From NCBI GenBank assembly GCA_964398215.1, contig CAYNNP010000148.1, forward strand, positions 1-16,414: 16,414 nt of DNA, written 5' to 3'. This document shows positions 14,495 through 16,414 of this stretch, in pieces. Position numbers and translations under genes: made by a program. The stretch is from CAYNNP01 sp964398215. GTDB taxonomy: Bacteria; Planctomycetota; Planctomycetia; Pirellulales; Pirellulaceae. Numbering within the stretch: the first letter of the stretch is position 1; the number at the start of each line of letters is the position of its first letter. A model generated the notes under the pieces. It saw nothing but the letters and a program-made list of their open reading frames with translations, ran no database searches and was not told where the DNA came from.

Positions 14495-15475
14495 CTATCG
14501 TTTTCGTCCCAGCGGAATCTTTAAATAGTCTGGCTTTGCATTCTGCTTTGTCGGTGGCTTTGCAGGAGGTCGCTGGCCCTCTTCACCGAACAGTTCTCGG
14601 TCCCAGTTCGCAGCCATTAGTATATCAAAGCCTGGGTTGCGTTCTTTGACTTGGCATGAACATGGGCCATTTAGGAAAATGGTCAGGTCTTCGATCAGAT
14701 TCGCATTCAAATCGACCGCTGGAATCACCTCCAATGCGCGGCCGCGGCCAAAAACTGGGATGATCAGTGGTTCGTTTTTCGCAAATGCACGGGAACGAAT
14801 CCCGCCAAACATCTGCGTCAAGAATTTTTCTTTGGCAGAACCTGCTTCAATCTCCAAGATGCTGTACTGAACCAATAACGGTACTTCGCTGAACAACTCA
14901 CTGCCAGGTATTCCTACGCCCTCTGGCAATTTGACTTTCTTTTCAAGCCCCGCAGTTGTTTTGGTAAGAAGCTGTTTTGCGCGATCGTTTTTTGACTTGT
15001 CCGAGGAATTGATCAGCAACCAAACGATACTGTCTCCTCGCAGCAATCGCTTCGCCAATTCGTCTCGCGCGGGAGAATTCGCCAACCCCAGCTTCGCCGC
15101 TTCGTCTAACGGGCCGTGCCAAGCGTTTACTTTCCCAGTAGGCAATGTCGCTCGAACGACGACGTGCGGCAGCGCGATTGTTTTGGATTGCTGGTTCAGT
15201 TGTTGCCAGAGCTGTGAATATTTTTCATCGCTTGGCAATGCGGTTAGATCAAACTCAACCAATTCAATATTGGCTGGGTTCTCGCCACTTGGCTTCAGTG
15301 ATTTGAGAGACTCCTGCTGCCGCTGGTCGTAGGCTTTGTCGCGAAAAACGATGACCGTGTAGGGGTCGCTTTTCCAACGCTCGAGTGCGTATCGAAAGAC
15401 GGGAATGTTGCACGCCGGTAGTGCGCCAGCCACCGTCACAAAAATCAACAAGGCATAGAAACGCAAATTCATCAT
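14495..15475 (-). CDS. secreted or lipidated ACNIPVFRYALERW-type protein, function unknown
   Basis: I start at the ATG at 15475 (326 aa); a GTG at 15484 would add three residues, and the next codon is also ATG. A hydrophobic N-terminus (FYALLIFVTVAGALPAC) ends in LPAC, which reads either as a lipobox with lipidated C22 or as a Sec cleavage before it. Directly after comes ACNIPVFRYALERW, a motif I recall from planctomycete and verrucomicrobial secreted proteins beside ABC transporters. The body is alpha/beta (YTVIVFRD, LPHVVVRATLP, DSIVWLLINSSDKSKNDRA) and could be a thioredoxin-like fold. A second cysteine pair, GPCSCQVKERNPGFD (C272, C274), lies near the C-terminus, and the last 26 residues are Pro/Lys-rich. 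It sits 21 bp upstream of the binding-protein gene in the same operon. A redox or metal-handling role is inferred only. Confidence 0.7.
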   Translation of the reverse strand: MMNLRFYALLIFVTVAGALPACNIPVFRYALERWKSDPYTVIVFRDKAYDQRQQESLKSLKPSGENPANIELVEFDLTALPSDEKYSQLWQQLNQQSKTIALPHVVVRATLPTGKVNAWHGPLDEAAKLGLANSPARDELAKRLLRGDSIVWLLINSSDKSKNDRAKQLLTKTTAGLEKKVKLPEGVGIPGSELFSEVPLLVQYSILEIEAGSAKEKFLTQMFGGIRSRAFAKNEPLIIPVFGRGRALEVIPAVDLNANLIEDLTIFLNGPCSCQVKERNPGFDILMAANWDRELFGEEGQRPPAKPPTKQNAKPDYLKIPLGRKR

Positions 15476-15595
15476 TGCCGCCACGGATATGGGGTCGAAT
15501 CAACGTTCTATTGTAGTTTCACTGACGCAAGATAGAAGACGGGGATTTTGTGTCACCCGAACCGACGCTTTCGCAGGGCATTGGGTCTGCAGACT

Positions 15596-16159
15596 CTACT
15601 TAACGCTTTGGCCTTCGATTCGAAATACAGCACGGTGCGTTGCGCCGCGTGGACCTTTGCGGCCAGGGTACTCGTATTTCTTGGTGTCGACTTTTAGTTT
15701 GCCTGTAACTGATACGCTTCGGGTTACATAGTCGGTCGTGTTGCCGTCTTGCATTTCAATCACAACGCTATCGAACAAAGCAGAACCAGGTCCAAAACAG
15801 CATTCTTGATTGTCTCGCACCAAGATGAACCACTCGATGCCAGATTCCTTGAACAGAGTGGTCGGCAATATCCAGCCACTAATCGTCACATTTTTGCCGT
15901 CCAACTCTTTGATGTCTTTGGTGATCATTTCGTCTTTGAACGGCGCATCTTTCTCGATCTTGAACTTAAGATCATCAAACGTAATCTTTCCCTTCGCGCG
16001 AGCTGATTTGCTGCTGCGTTTAATTTCAAACTTGTCTTTGTCTTCTTGGGCAGCTTGCTTTTCGTCGCCAGAATCCTTAGCCGTATCTTGTGCTATTGAA
16101 ACGAACGGCGCAGACAGAAGCAGTAGAAATGCGAAAAGCTTGATCGAGCGAAGTGGCAT
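15596..16159 (-). CDS. exported CCFGPG-motif protein (DUF3299-like)
   Basis: 187 aa from the ATG at 16159, which puts a Sec signal (IKLFAFLLLLSAPFVSIAQ) at the N-terminus; a TTG at 16186 would add nine residues. After a Lys/Glu-rich linker (about 25-55), the domain reads ITFDDLKFKIEKDAPF, LDGKNVTISGWILPTTLF, GIEWFILVRDNQECCFGPG (C120, C121), FDSVVIEM and VTRSVSVTGKLKV, an all-beta layout resembling the OB-like DUF3299 group, where a cysteine-bearing loop follows a GxxxP strand. I recall the CCFGPG variety from planctomycetes. The Cys pair suggests metal or redox binding; this is inferred. The gene lies 111 bp upstream of the ACNIPVFRYALERW gene on the same strand, probably in the same or an adjacent unit. 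No enzymatic motif is recognised. Confidence 0.7.
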   Translation of the reverse strand: MPLRSIKLFAFLLLLSAPFVSIAQDTAKDSGDEKQAAQEDKDKFEIKRSSKSARAKGKITFDDLKFKIEKDAPFKDEMITKDIKELDGKNVTISGWILPTTLFKESGIEWFILVRDNQECCFGPGSALFDSVVIEMQDGNTTDYVTRSVSVTGKLKVDTKKYEYPGRKGPRGATHRAVFRIEGQSVK

Positions 16160-16202
16160 ATCATCGAACCGTAGGGTGGAAACCAATCAATCAGTCACTT
16201 TA

Positions 16203-16208
16203 AGTATA
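16203..16208 (-). promoter_or_regulatory. -10-like box upstream of the CCFGPG gene
   Basis: On the minus strand this reads TATACT, a good -10 word, 44 bp before the ATG at 16159. The -35 region about 18 nt upstream is poor. A second -10-like word, TACAAT (15510-15515, minus strand), sits in the 111-bp gap before the transport genes, so the latter may have their own promoter. Neither has a convincing -35. Confidence 0.3.
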
Positions 16209-16236
16209 GTCCTTGCGAGCCGCGCACGGACAGATC

Positions 16237-16272
16237 AACTGAAATAGCCATTTTAACTGAAACAGCCATTTT
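16237..16272. repeat. two tandem copies of an 18-bp unit
   Basis: AACTGAAATAGCCATTTT (16237-16254) is followed directly by AACTGAAACAGCCATTTT (16255-16272), with one difference in 18. It lies about 78 bp upstream of the CCFGPG gene start. It could be a replication-slippage duplication or paired binding sites. Confidence 0.8.
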
Positions 16273-16352
16273 TAAAGGCTTCATTCAATTTTACCCAACA
16301 GGGAAGGGGCATTTTGGTGCGTTGCGCTTTGTCTTCAGGCATTGGTTTTTGG

Positions 16353-16414
16353 TAACCCGACGCGTGAGTTTTGGAGTTGCGCTTTTTGATGTGGTGTTTG
16401 GTTGTAGGCCGGAC
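16353..16414. repeat. candidate interspersed repeat at the right edge
   Basis: The stretch starts TAACCCGACGCGTGAG and ends in GTAGGCCGGAC, where it leaves the window. The 3' end resembles the GTAGGTTGGGC edge of the hairpin at 73-92 (read on the minus strand). I recall both words from intergenic repeats of Rhodopirellula-like genomes. From memory, and with the element cut by the window, this is tentative. The rest of 16187-16414 shows no gene. Confidence 0.35.

Overview
The window looks like part of a planctomycete genome, most likely of the order Pirellulales (Rhodopirellula-like). This rests on moderate GC, many secreted proteins, a malate dehydrogenase of the cytosolic/Thermus type, an APS kinase with an insert I associate with planctomycetes, and two secreted cysteine-motif families (CCFGPG and ACNIPVFRYALERW) that I remember mainly from planctomycetes. 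No database search was possible. A run of exactly 100 N at 5055-5154 marks a scaffold join, so this is probably a draft or metagenome assembly.

Layout. (1) 1-130: a small hairpin-rich intergenic end. (2) 131-4358, minus strand: three exported proteins in a row, namely a PDZ-PDZ-M6 metalloprotease, a protein with two tandem beta-rich repeats followed by a caspase-like His/Cys domain, and a Spy/LTxxQ-like helical protein. (3) 4546-5154, minus strand: a membrane protein with a Pro/Gly-rich N-terminus, cut by the assembly gap. (4) 5275-7356, minus strand: an alpha/beta-hydrolase fold protein lacking the nucleophilic serine, then malate dehydrogenase (mdh). (5) 7653-11361, plus strand: cysC, rpsO and pnp, the housekeeping core, with a structured rpsO-pnp intergenic region and a strong terminator. 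(6) 11466-16159, minus strand and convergent with pnp: an apparent transport operon read from high to low coordinates. It encodes a secreted CCFGPG protein, a secreted or lipidated ACNIPVFRYALERW protein, a double-domain ModA-like binding protein, a ModB/CysT-like permease and a short ModC-like ATPase. (7) 16187-16414: intergenic DNA with an 18-bp tandem repeat and the start of what may be an interspersed repeat.

How it fits together. mdh, cysC, rpsO and pnp are core metabolism (TCA cycle, sulfate activation) and RNA/translation genes with no special novelty, apart from an RGG-like tail on PNPase. The most unusual part is the transport operon. Its binding protein is an internal duplication on one chain, and the second copy carries cysteines where ordinary ModA proteins have Ser/Ala ligand-binding residues. 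Both upstream exported proteins also keep paired or clustered cysteines. This suggests a transporter for a thiophilic ligand rather than plain molybdate, which is inference only. The second point of interest is the exported caspase-like protein. The third is the catalytically altered hydrolase, whose start is preceded by a perfect operator-like palindrome.
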